From Dipylidium caninum (Eukaryota > Platyhelminthes > Cestoda > Cyclophyllidea > Dipylidiidae), in NCBI GenBank assembly GCA_017562135.1, contig QEYB01000228.1, forward strand, positions 1-64,000: a DNA stretch of 64,000 bases, given 5' to 3'. Of this stretch, positions 54,445 through 64,000 are shown one piece after another. Both the position numbers and the translations under genes were made by a program. Numbering within the stretch: position 1 is the first letter of the stretch; each line of letters starts with the position of its first letter. The notes under the pieces were generated by a model. It searched no databases, was not told the DNA's origin, and was given only the letters and a program-made list of their open reading frames with translations.

Positions 54445-57418
54445 GCGGTAAAAAACGTTTGGGAGAAGTCCTCCAGCATAGAGTCTAGAAATTGACAGTG
54501 AAATGGCAATTACAGACGTGCTTCTGCAACACCTAACAAATACTAACTTTGCGGATTGCAGTAGTCATCAAACAAGGTTACGGCACGAGAAAAATCATTG
54601 TTGCAAAAATGTGAACCCTCAGGAAACAAGTTAACGCCCATACAAGCAGACATCCTGAAACTGTCGCACTCACCCTCGAACTGCGGCTACTTAAAAGGGT
54701 GCGATGTGTGCTGACTCATTAAAAAATGCTTTGTCAAGGGTAAATAACACTCAAATATTATTACACCCTCTGTGTGAACTTTTAAATAACTGGAATTGGT
54801 GTGATATAAGTTGTTAATAAATCTTCGAAATTGCAGCCTTCACTATAAGCCGACCCAACCGCGATTGGTGATTGAATATGTAGTAAATTAGAACCTCATA
54901 TGCTGTGGAATTAGCTGGTCTGGTAGGAACCAGCCACTTCTCCACCACCTCATCTAATTGAACAGAAGGCACTATCGACTCACGTGAATTTTTTATTAAA
55001 TGCGGCCCCGTGATAAACCTTGAGTTTTGACAGTGGCTAGTTATTACTTCCGTTCATTGCTCGCACTAATTATACGCTATTTAAGGTTGTGCGGCGGCGA
55101 CTATTTAATTTGGCCTCGAGCTGTTCACCACGCTGTGTGAATTCTAAATAAGGTTATGCAGTATAAAAACAACACATCTTAGCTTTAGTTTCTTTTAGCC
55201 CGCTTACAATAGGTGCTCCTTTCACGCTTGTGTGAACTTATGCAAAGTTTTCAAAATACCAACCTGTTTTGTCAAATGTAAAAAGCATCATTCACCGTTT
55301 TATTCTCATGGCAACCAACTGTTGACAGAGGTTCTATCCAACATTTCCACACTGAGCCTGATTTTCCATTTATCGTTTTCAGTTTTTAGTCTGACGCTAA
55401 TTATGTACTGTTCTGTCTGAGCTGGTGGATTGAGCTTTCAGTTATATTTGCTCCCACTTGGAGGAAATTTGTACAGAAAGTCAGAGCACTCGCGCCTTCC
55501 TAAACCAGCTCCTCCACGCGCTGGGTGTGAGGAGGAGGCCGGAGACAGACGAAGTTCAGAGATCCACTGGTCCTTCCAAATGATAGACGCGCTTTTTCTG
55601 TCCGATAGACCAAAAAAGAGCTTCTTGTGCCTCCGATAATGTGATGCGAGTGATTTTTAGAGGTCGGGTTATGCTGGAACTGTGATGTTGGCTCCGACTT
55701 TATTTCAATCAGCCGGAAACCAGCTGTCCGCGCAAATACCCTTCACTTTGCTGTCCCATTCAAAGGGTCAAGCTTAAGGTTCAGATTTGTTTATCAATCC
55801 AACCTTGAGAAACAAAACTGAGAGACAAATTTTGTTCTTCGCCACCATGATAAAGCCCTTTCTTGTGCCATTCAGATCCGCTCACTTAGAAAATCAACAC
55901 GTACAGAGGTAGAGGGTTGACACGGATAGCATTTGTCATCCCATCAAATGACTAAATGCATCCAGGGCAGAGGTATACTTTTCTTCTGAAGTCGGACATG
56001 GGAAATGTTTCAGTGGCAAGAAAATTTCACGTGCAGCTTCTCTCTTTCTCCTGCAACCTAGCAGGAGTGAACGTGACTGGATTTTTTTAATACGGAATGC
56101 CGTCCATAAGTGTATAGGTTCCACTTGGCACATTTAATGCTTATCATCGTCTAAGTGAAGACAGGATTTTTGGAGAATATATAGCGTTGGGGGTTTCCGA
56201 AATATACCTCTACTTAATCCACTCTACCCCTCAATTGCCTAATAGAATCTATACAATATGTGGAGTGTCCTTGACTCTCGCACCACTCCTTACTATCTCA
56301 CTTTTGGCACCTAGGGGGAGTTCCGCGGCATTCGGACTCTGCCACAGCCTTTCCAGCGAAGTAAAATGAACTAACCGCATATTCAAAATAACGCATGTCA
56401 GTTGCACAGACACATTTTCAATGGATGGTTCCAAGGCAATTTTTATTGGATTATATATTTTCGAATACAGGATTATAATTATCCCTGTAATCAGAGTGAA
56501 TTGTCACATAAATGAAAATGAAAATGAAGAAATTTTCCGTAAGTTAAGTCTTGACCAGCCAAACAAACCCATAACTGAAGGTAGAGTGTGTTTGCGGAAT
56601 AGGCCCTATCCTTTATCTATTTGTGCACCAGAGAATACCAAGGTATCCAACCCCCATGGGGTCTACCTTCGTCCAAGGCCTTGTGATTACAAACGACGAA
56701 TTAAAGAGTGATTTCATCCCTTCCTTTCCACATTTACAATTTCAGATGCATAATGCTTTCTTTGCACTCTGATATACACTCGAGGATGTGATTTGTGCAA
56801 AAAATTTTCGGCGTATTGCCAAATAACAGTCATTAAGCATTTGTTGAGCAAAGAAGTAGGTATTACAAACTCCTTCATTTAAAATTTGTGACAAGGAAAA
56901 ATGTCTGCCGCGCCACAGGGTCTAAATTTGACAGTATTTCTCTTGTACGGATATTGTAATTGCGTTTTTGACTTTAAATCATTATTTAAGTTGGTTCATA
57001 CAAAGGTAATTAGTGTTAACTACCCACACCACAAGTCTATGAAAATTGTTACTATATGAAGGGGAGTGGTCACAATGACTGCAATGACAATTTGTGCATC
57101 ACTATTGATTATACTATCGGTGTTAGAATCGTCTTGTGTCAGGCGCACTATTCAGGCGATTGTTGTGATACAGCAGTCCGTGGTTCGTGGATTGTGCCTG
57201 TGTGAATTTAGTTGTTGGCCACGTTGATTTTCTTTGCCATAACATTTGCGTTCGGATTAACTTTATTCGTTATGTTACTTTTTTATCAAGGATTTTACCA
57301 TCATCCATATTCTGAATTATTTCATTCGATAGCGTTTAGCCCCCCGGTGCTAATTTTTTTAAGTTTTACTTCCCCTTCTACAATAATTCGGCAAGACTGT
57401 CTCCCTAATTCCGTTAAG
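54445..57418. other. Intergenic, 5' flanks of FAAH and PSMD3; no gene supported
   Basis: The divergent promoter region of FAAH (minus) and PSMD3 (plus). An ATG frame at 56421-56711 (96 codons, starting MDGSKAIFIGLYIFEYRIII) has no domain or splice partners and is not called. The hydrophobic open frame running into the PSMD3 ATG from 57212 is treated as 5' UTR. Nothing else was recognised. Confidence 0.45.
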
Positions 57419-59593
57419 ATGCGCGCCGACTTGAAGTCAACGCAACAGCCTGTTTCCGACGAGTTCGTGAGAGACAAGGTGAAGGTATCTGTCGAAGGTG
57501 ATGCAGAGAAAGATGTTGATCTGCTGACTCTTGAGGACATTCGTGATCAGATTCGTTACATTGAGAAGGCTGTTACCACTAAGGAGTTACATTTTATGAC
57601 TCGAGTTCTCCGTGGTATTGTGCCTATTAGCCGTAAACTCAACAGCAATGTCCTTCGTGGTCTTGTCCACGCATTTTTTTCGCCCCAGTCGCAGCAGTGG
57701 AACTACTTTATGGAGTTTCTACCCGAGGTAAACATGTTCCACGCTTTGATATTTTTTTGTGTCTAAAGGCAATGGATGCCCCCCAAAAATTAAACGTCAA
57801 ACCCAAGACTCAAAAACCTGTTGGTCTCTTTCCGGAAGTCGAGGTTTACCTTCATCTTTTACTATTAATATATCTATTGGACAGTGGTAAAACTAAAGAG
57901 GTATGTATAATATTCTGTTATCTATTTTCTTGCTACTTACCTCTGATATATCTTTCAGGCAACGCAATGTTCTGGCCTTTTAATGGATAGGACTCAGGAA
58001 ACGGGACGTAGAACAATGGCGGTTCTTGCCAGCCGCTGTTTCTATTATCACAGTAGAGCATTCGAGCTTGATGACCGGCTTGAAGACATTCGTCCTTTCC
58101 TGCATTCACGTCTCCGTTCAGCGACTCTAAAGAACGTACGCTTCGCCTCTCATTATACTTCAGTTCCCTCCGAGTTGTAATGTTAAAAACAGTTTTTATT
58201 TTTACCTTTTTAGAATCACGATTGTCAAGCTGTCCTTATCAATCTCCTGTTGAGAAACTACCTTCATTATAACCTTCACGACCAAGCATCGAAACTTGTT
58301 AATTGTGTTGAGTTCCCTGAATCGGCTCCCAACAATGAATGGGCTCGTTTTCTTTACTATCTTGGTATGCATCTTTGTTAAACGTCAATCTTTATCTTTT
58401 TAAGCAAGTTTCAAAGACCCCTCTACCAGTGCTTTTTTGAACATTGACCGACATCTCGCTTCAAAGTTACTTTTTTTAGACTTATTTTAGGTGAAATTTC
58501 AATTTTTTGTTTTATCATTTAGGGTTACTGTTTGCTTGAGTGCCCCATGGTTTTGCATTACAGGCTTCATAAAAGCAATCCAACTGGACTATAACGCAGC
58601 TCACGATCATTTGGTATCTGCCCACCGCAAAGCGCCTCAACAGACAGCGGTCGGTTTCAAGCAAGCTCTGCACAAATTAAACACGGTGGTAGAACTGCTA
58701 CTTGGCGAACTACCCGATCGCAGCATTTTCCGACAGCAGGATCTCAAAGACGCCTTGCACCCCTATTTCCAACTGACTCAATCGATCCATGCCGGTGACT
58801 TGGGTCAATTTAATCACGTACTCAAGACCTATGTACAACAATTCAACCACGATAAACTTACACTCTAATTCTCCGTCTACGTCATAATGTCATTAAAACG
58901 GGAGTTCGGAGGATCTCATTGAGTTACTCAAAGATATATCTCATGGATGTGGCTGAGAAGTTACAGTTAGACAGTTCTGAGGACGCTGAATACATTGTTG
59001 CAAAAGTATGGCAATCTTACAAATTTATTTTGAATTTTAGTGGGATTATTGGCTTTATTCGTTTTTTTTCTAGGCTATTCGTGATGGTGTTATCGAGGCC
59101 GTGATAAAACGAGAACAGGGTTACATGATAACCACGGAGGCAAGCGATCTGTACTCGACACGAGAGCCAATGGACCAATTTAATCAACGCATCCGGTTCT
59201 GCCTTGGAATAAGGAATCAGGCAATCAAAGCAATGCGTTATCCGCCTAAGCAATACAGCAAAGATTTGGAGTCAGCAGAGGTTTGCAATTTTCATGTTCA
59301 TATTAATTTTATTTGCCTCCTTGCGGAATAAGTCCACGTTATTTGGCTCTGCTTTGTTGTTTGTACATTTACTGTCATGGATTGATGTTGGGTAACACAG
59401 GATTGAATGCGAAGATTTGACAGGAAACTATTTCCTTAGGAAACATAATGCTTCGGTGTGTTGTAAAAAATTTTGGCAACCTGATTTATCTATTTAACGG
59501 CTTTGTTTGTATCAGGAACGACGCGAACGCGAACAACAGGAGATGGAAAGCGCAAAAGAGTTGTCCGAGGATGACTTTGACGGATTCCCCTAA
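57419..59593 (+). CDS. PSMD3: 26S proteasome non-ATPase regulatory subunit 3 (Rpn3)
   Basis: Seven exons: 57419-57727, 57769-57900, 57959-58135, 58214-58364, 58564-59005, 59074-59280 and 59516-59593; 498 residues once the frame is restored. PSMD3/Rpn3 is a PCI-domain subunit of the 19S lid, linked to Rpn7 and Rpn15. Conserved blocks are [128 protein letters not shown] and the acidic tail DDFDGFP. Exon 5 contains an in-frame TAA at 58866-58868. The continuation ([18 protein letters not shown]) is in the next frame, so one base appears to be missing after CTC at 58865. As the subunit is essential and everything after is conserved, this is most likely a sequence error. Confidence 0.95.
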
Positions 59594-60067
59594 CCTTATG
59601 ATACAAATACTTTCTTACTGGTTATCATAAAAATGCGTGGCTTGAAGGTATCTCACCTTTCTATGGGTGCATCTTTATAAAGACATCATTCATTTTACTC
59701 TTACATTTGCTTTCCTACATATTGGGACCTTTGTGCTGGCTCGGTTTTTGGGTGACATCAACTGAGTTTTGTGCGATTGCATTGATTAACCTATGAAATA
59801 TTGTGTTAGTTTACATTTTGAGACTGGGAGCGGATATAAATCTAAGTTAGATGTCTAAGTCACTATTAGCGAAATCAGATTGTTTGGTATGGTGTGAGTT
59901 CCATGCATGTGTCCCCTGTGCAGGAGTCTCCGAAGCTGTAAATTCTCGAAAATAAATGACAATCGAAAATTAATTAGAACAATTGTTTGGGGTAGAAGGC
60001 TCTCCTTAGGCGGTGTCGTTGTAAGGGTAGAAGTGTGTAGTTAGCACGACCATGTTCGAGGCTACGG
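59594..60067. other. 3' flanks of convergent PSMD3 and RIIa-domain genes
   Basis: Short convergent intergenic region. An AATAAA on the plus strand near 59950 could serve PSMD3. No other feature was seen. Confidence 0.5.
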
Positions 60068-60328
60068 TTATTCATGGTTGCGATGAAACTTGTCGCGTGG
60101 ACATGAAGTCAGGTGTAAAGCTCTGTCATTCCCAAGAGGATCGTCACTAGCTCTTCGGGCTGTGGCCTTCTTAGATATACACGTGTTATTTGGTCCGCGG
60201 CGTGACTTAAAAAAGTCGATGGAGAATTGTATTACGTCTGCCGGTCTTTGCACCATCACTTCATAAGACAATTCCTCTAGAAGCTCAGAAAAGCCTTCCG
60301 GTAGGGCCGGTCTGTCGCAGATAGACAT
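60068..60328 (-). CDS. Small RIIa (dimerisation/docking) domain protein
   Basis: An 86-residue single-exon frame with ATG at 60328-60326. It begins MSICDRPALPEGFSELLEEL and continues SYEVMVQRPADVIQFSIDFF, the pattern of the RIIa four-helix-bundle domain (P.GF..LLE.L..E.....P.D...F...YF) of PKA regulatory subunits and of sperm/flagellar proteins such as SPA17, ropporin and CABYR. Those domains dock on AKAP-type amphipathic helices. The remainder contains ARRAS, a PKA-site-like motif, but no cyclic-nucleotide-binding domain follows. Minus-strand CCCTCAG lies 7 bases before the ATG and suggests an upstream leader exon or a spliced-leader site; a donor GTGAGT near 60758 could supply a 5'-UTR exon. 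It could be a complete small protein or the first exon of a longer one. Confidence 0.65.
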   Translation of the reverse strand: MSICDRPALPEGFSELLEELSYEVMVQRPADVIQFSIDFFKSRRGPNNTCISKKATARRASDDPLGNDRALHLTSCPRDKFHRNHE

Positions 60329-61271
60329 TTTCAGGCTGAGGGAACAACTATCACGGTAACCACCGCCAACTTTACGAAGTCCGCATGTAGCCAATCAAAA
60401 CAAATGAGGAATATTAGTATAATTTTGTTTTATCCAATAATAAGTAAGTACGATTACTCCGTCCCATAATTAGAGAGCAGGAATTTTGCGATGAAGTCCC
60501 GCAATATGTTATCTGTCTTGAGTCGAAAGGTAAAATAGAAATTTGATGAAAACAATACCCCGGCTGATGTTAAACGACGATATCACAGGACTCTTCCAGC
60601 AACTTGCATAGCAGAACATTTCGACTGGTTTTAGGCGTTTATAGGTAAAAAAGGCCAATATTGTTGCTATCGTATGACGGCGAAATTTCGCTCCAGATTT
60701 GACGGGTGATCTTTCGATTGGAGAATATTGGTTTGGTATTCGGCACTCGCACTCACCATTGCCCGCAATGCTACAGGACACGTTTGTTATAATGGTTCAT
60801 GAAGTCAAGGAAGTGGCTTGATTTCCGCTTATCAGCGATTCTTGGCATCCCTCACCGTATTCCAAGTATTATAATAGAAGTAAAATTATTAATTTTTGAA
60901 ATGTAGGAATGACTGAAACCTTTAAAATATGGGCCGAAATAACAAAGTTCTGAACCCAAACATGCAAAAAAACAATGTTATGAAGTTTCTATGATCCAAA
61001 AAACAAGTTATAAAAAATCATTTTTAAGTTATTCAAATCATTGCTTGCTGATGGCAAATTTATGTTTGAGTCATACTTGTTTATACCACCTAACACGGCT
61101 CGACCTTGTGGCCATAAGAATTGTTTAAACCAATTGGATTTTGACGACTCTATAAGGACGGGACATAATGAGTTGTGTAGGTTTCGACGCTTCCCACCCC
61201 CTAGCCTCACTTATTTTGCTTAATTTCAGCTAAGAGGAGACGGTCGTCCAAGGGTATATCGTACACTTGCT
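60329..61271. other. Divergent intergenic/5' region
   Basis: Lies between the RIIa-domain gene and the zinc-finger gene, which point away from each other. A frame at 61073-61174 (ARPCGHKNCLNQLDF) looks partly coding but cannot be spliced in frame to the next exon. The acceptor TTGCTTAATTTCAG ends at 61229, 42 bases before the ATG used for the zinc-finger gene, so it may be a leader acceptor. Confidence 0.4.
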
Positions 61272-64000
61272 ATGTTGTGCGAGTCTGAGTCTCTGTCGGA
61301 CGCTCAACTGAAAGCCTATCAAACGCGTCTCCAGTTTGTCGATATTCTATTACATCTTTTAGAGAGTACCGGACTTATTTAGAGGCTGTTAGCCGCTTGG
61401 CAAATTGCGGAAATGTGTGCATTACTGAGGAGGCTGTAATGATAGGTGACAATGGGCTACTTACTGGTGAATCGCTTAACGCTTTGCAACATGCCGGTGC
61501 TATCTCTGTATATAACACTTTACAGCAAAATAATTGGGAATTTCCTGTACCGGAAGGTTAGACTTAATAGTCTCATATAGTTTTCTTTAGAGGGTGAAGT
61601 TGCCGTCTTAAAAACCCATACAACTTTACCAGACGAGTTTTTGGACTCCGAAAAACCTATTCGGTCTGATTGGCCCTCTGTCTTTATATCCGAGTGTTTT
61701 GTTGAAGGCGAAAAAGCGAAGTTGCATGGCTCTGCCCGACCTCTTCGTTCGTTTCTTCCACCCAGCATAGTTTTCAGGAGCGCAGCTGATATTGACGACG
61801 ATCTCCCTGAACCTGAACTTCCTGCTTCTAGTGCTTTGGGACCTGAATGCGGTCTTGAAATAATTTCAACCAGCGAAGGTCTTGCCATAAGGAAATCTAT
61901 GGAATGTGACTCATCAGTCGGTATTATTTGCTCGTTTTTTGCCCTGTCATCAGCTAGTCCCTTGTTAATTCTGTTTTGATTGATTATAGAGTGCATTCCG
62001 ATTGATGAATATTACTACGGTCGCCAAGAGGGTTCTTCAGCCTATGTCGAAGAGAAGGCTGAGTTCCGTTTTAAATGTGCCGTTTGTCAACGTATGTTCT
62101 ACTCCAACATCAAACTCATGCACCATATAATGGGCCATGTTGATGAGTCTATTCAAGCGCTCCTTGGTTTTGCGCTTAATCAATGCCGAATTTGTAATCG
62201 AGCCCTTGCCAATGCGTTTTGTCTTCGAGCTCATATGGAGAAGGTGCGTTATTGCCGTTTCAATTTTATCAGTCTAATATGTATTTATCTATTTCAGGAT
62301 CACGGTGGTGCAGTTGCGATTGAGACGGCAAAAGTCAATGGGTCTGATGGTACGGGCACTCAAATGACCGCTTCTGGTTTTTCGTGCCGCATTTGTGGAA
62401 AGGAAGCCGCCAGTGATCTGGCTCTAGCCCATCACCTCCAGTCTACCCACCGCCAACGTGAAATGCCTTATGTTTGCCGTATCTGTCTATTTCGATCCTC
62501 TCTTTACGAAGACATTTTGGATCACTTTAAGAAGGCTCACAATGGCTCAAACCACCTTCTTTGTACATATTGCCTTCGTATCTTTACCCCCTCAGATGCC
62601 CGAGTTCCTGGAATTTCTCTGATGTCCCCTACCAGTGGCGGTGGAAGTGGCACCGGTGGTGTGAGTACAGCAGGACTAGGAGCGGGTGTGGGACAAACTC
62701 AAGTGTATCTCCAGCATTTACGAATGCATCAGGTTCAACATCAACTTCGTCGCTGTCCTGCTTGTCGGTTGAACTTTACGAACAAGTCGGACTACCAGGT
62801 ACACCGGAGGTTGGATCACAAGGCCTGCAGTAGTAGTGCATCAACTGCAGAAAACCCATTAAAGGAACATCAAGCACAACAGGAGCAGCAAAGCGAGCGG
62901 GAACAGGAGGTACAGGTCCACTTACAGGAAAAGCAAGAGCCGGAACTAGTTGAAAATGCGGAGGCACATGTACGGGAAACTGACGGTGTGGAACAATTTA
63001 TAGTAAGTGTATTTGGTTACTTCTCAACGCCATTTCAATATAAACGCTTAAATATCATTCATCAAAATCATGCATATCCTCTTAACTTTTTATTTTGTAA
63101 GGCTGATTCTATGGAGCCGGACCAAGTTGTGCAGCAGCAGCAACAGAAGGAAAAGGAAGTCGGGGAGAGTGGAGTTTCGGTACCGCCTCGAGTCGACACC
63201 GTAGTGACAGGACAGAAGCACCCAACGGCTTCTTTCAACGAGAATGCTCCTATAGATTCAGAAGCAGCGACGACAGAAGATGAAAACAGATAATCCTTCT
63301 TAATGCGCCAGAGCCAAGTCGAACTAAAGACCTTTCTGCAACACAACTACCCCCCGAAGCTGAGAACCTCACCTGCTTGGAGTGCGGTGACCCTCTATCC
63401 TCCGGTGATCATAAGTACGTTAGTTTCCTATCCACCTCTTCGTTAATTTCTGATCTACTTGCCCTTTATGCAACATTTATTAAGCTTTCCATTAATTATT
63501 CAAATCACGACAAGTAATTCTTTTGTCCACCGCGGGTCCTTTCTCACTTTGCCCCATCTAGATAAACGAAATGTGTCTGCTTTTATACGCCTGTTTAACT
63601 GTCTTCCGCATCATTATTTATGGCCATGTTTCCATCTCAACGGTTACTGGCACATTTTGTTTCTTTTTACAGACAATATCTCCCTTGCTCAGCTTGCGTG
63701 TTTGCCACTTGCTGCGCCGCTGGCTTTACTCGCCACGTCCATCGTGCCCATATGTACGCCCCGGGAACAGATGTTGGTTCCGCCATGCACACTGGTAGCC
63801 CCATGATCCGCCCTATAGTCACCTTTGACTGGATTGCACATCCGAAAATGCCAGAGGAGGCAAGAATGGAATCTTCATCAGAAGCCCCGAAGGAGACAGA
63901 ACCTCCCTCAATGGAATCAATGGAGGTGGAAGAGCAAGCAGAGGCAAGTATGGATGTGCTGTCAGACGTTCAATTTGCCTGTCCAAGATGCGCTTTGTCG
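61272..64000 (+). CDS. C2H2 zinc-finger protein, truncated at the right edge
   Basis: Exons: about 61272-61556, 61591-61920, 61990-62243, 62298-63002, 63102-63414, and 63673 to beyond the window. Zinc fingers seen: FKCAVCQRMFYSNIKLMHH, QCRICNRALANAFCLRAH (its last His is supplied by the next exon), FSCRICGKEAASDLALAHH, YVCRICLFRSSLYEDILDHF, LLCTYCLRIF (interrupted by a Gly/Ser insert before YLQHLRMHQ), RRCPACRLNFTNKSDY, PCSACVFATCCAAGFTRHVH, and the start of FACPRCALS. The C-terminal half has Gln/Glu-rich linkers. The order recalls the POGZ/ZNF592/ZNF687 type of nuclear regulators, but this is only a resemblance. Frame breaks occur near the T run 61357-61360 and at TAA 63291-63293; both are repaired by one missing base. 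Introns are 34, 69, 54, 99 and 258 bp. The start could be further upstream. Confidence 0.8.

Noticed and set aside
57212..57418. Hydrophobic N-terminal extension of PSMD3
   Set aside because: In frame by chance; PSMD3 proteins have no membrane segment and the ATG at 57419 fits the family start.
1..64000. tRNA, rRNA or retroelement coding domains
   Set aside because: No tRNA B-box/anticodon arrangement, rRNA core or reverse-transcriptase/integrase motif was recognised by eye on either strand; a covariance-model scan could not be run.

Overview
The window looks like nuclear DNA of a parasitic flatworm, probably a tapeworm (inference). The coding regions are intron-rich metazoan genes with GT-AG introns, some very short (34, 44 and 54 bp). 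A 3' splice acceptor sits immediately upstream of a start codon about 100 bp behind another gene's stop, as expected for spliced-leader operons. There is also a secreted-protein gene built almost entirely of 15-, 24- and 36-bp exons, the design known from Schistosoma micro-exon genes. No bacterial, phage or organellar features were seen.

Layout. 0-9 kb: a left-truncated coding end of unknown identity, two decayed copies of it, two exons of a nucleosome assembly protein (NAP1)-like gene on the minus strand, decayed duplicates of that gene's 5' region, and one copy of a ~680 bp dispersed repeat. 9.95-24.0 kb, minus strand: a nine-exon phosphatidylinositol-5-phosphate 4-kinase (PIP4K2) with the second repeat copy in an intron. 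24-27.4 kb: no gene recognised. 27.46-32.34 kb, plus strand: the micro-exon gene, amplified as nested tandem repeats. 34.85-37.1 kb: single-PDZ NHERF-like protein. 39.3-50.4 kb: GTF2H3 (TFIIH p34) followed at 98 bp by CMTR1 (cap 2'-O-methyltransferase 1, 18 exons), a likely operon. 52.7-54.4 kb, minus strand: intronless fatty-acid amide hydrolase. 57.4-59.6 kb: proteasome subunit PSMD3/Rpn3. 60.1-60.3 kb, minus strand: small RIIa-domain protein. 61.2 kb to the right edge: C2H2 zinc-finger protein, truncated by the window.

The conserved genes are housekeeping or signalling genes with no common pathway, apart from GTF2H3 and CMTR1, which both act in RNA polymerase II transcription and mRNA 5'-end formation. 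The most unusual locus is the micro-exon gene: all intact internal exons are multiples of three and phase-symmetric, so any of them can be skipped or duplicated without losing frame, and a ~1.37 kb block carrying seven such exons has been copied in tandem.

Several otherwise intact conserved genes carry single-base frameshifts (PIP4K2, PSMD3, the zinc-finger gene, the left-edge gene), and the third and fourth micro-exon repeat units are rich in small indels. This points to residual assembly errors, so exon boundaries in those places are provisional.
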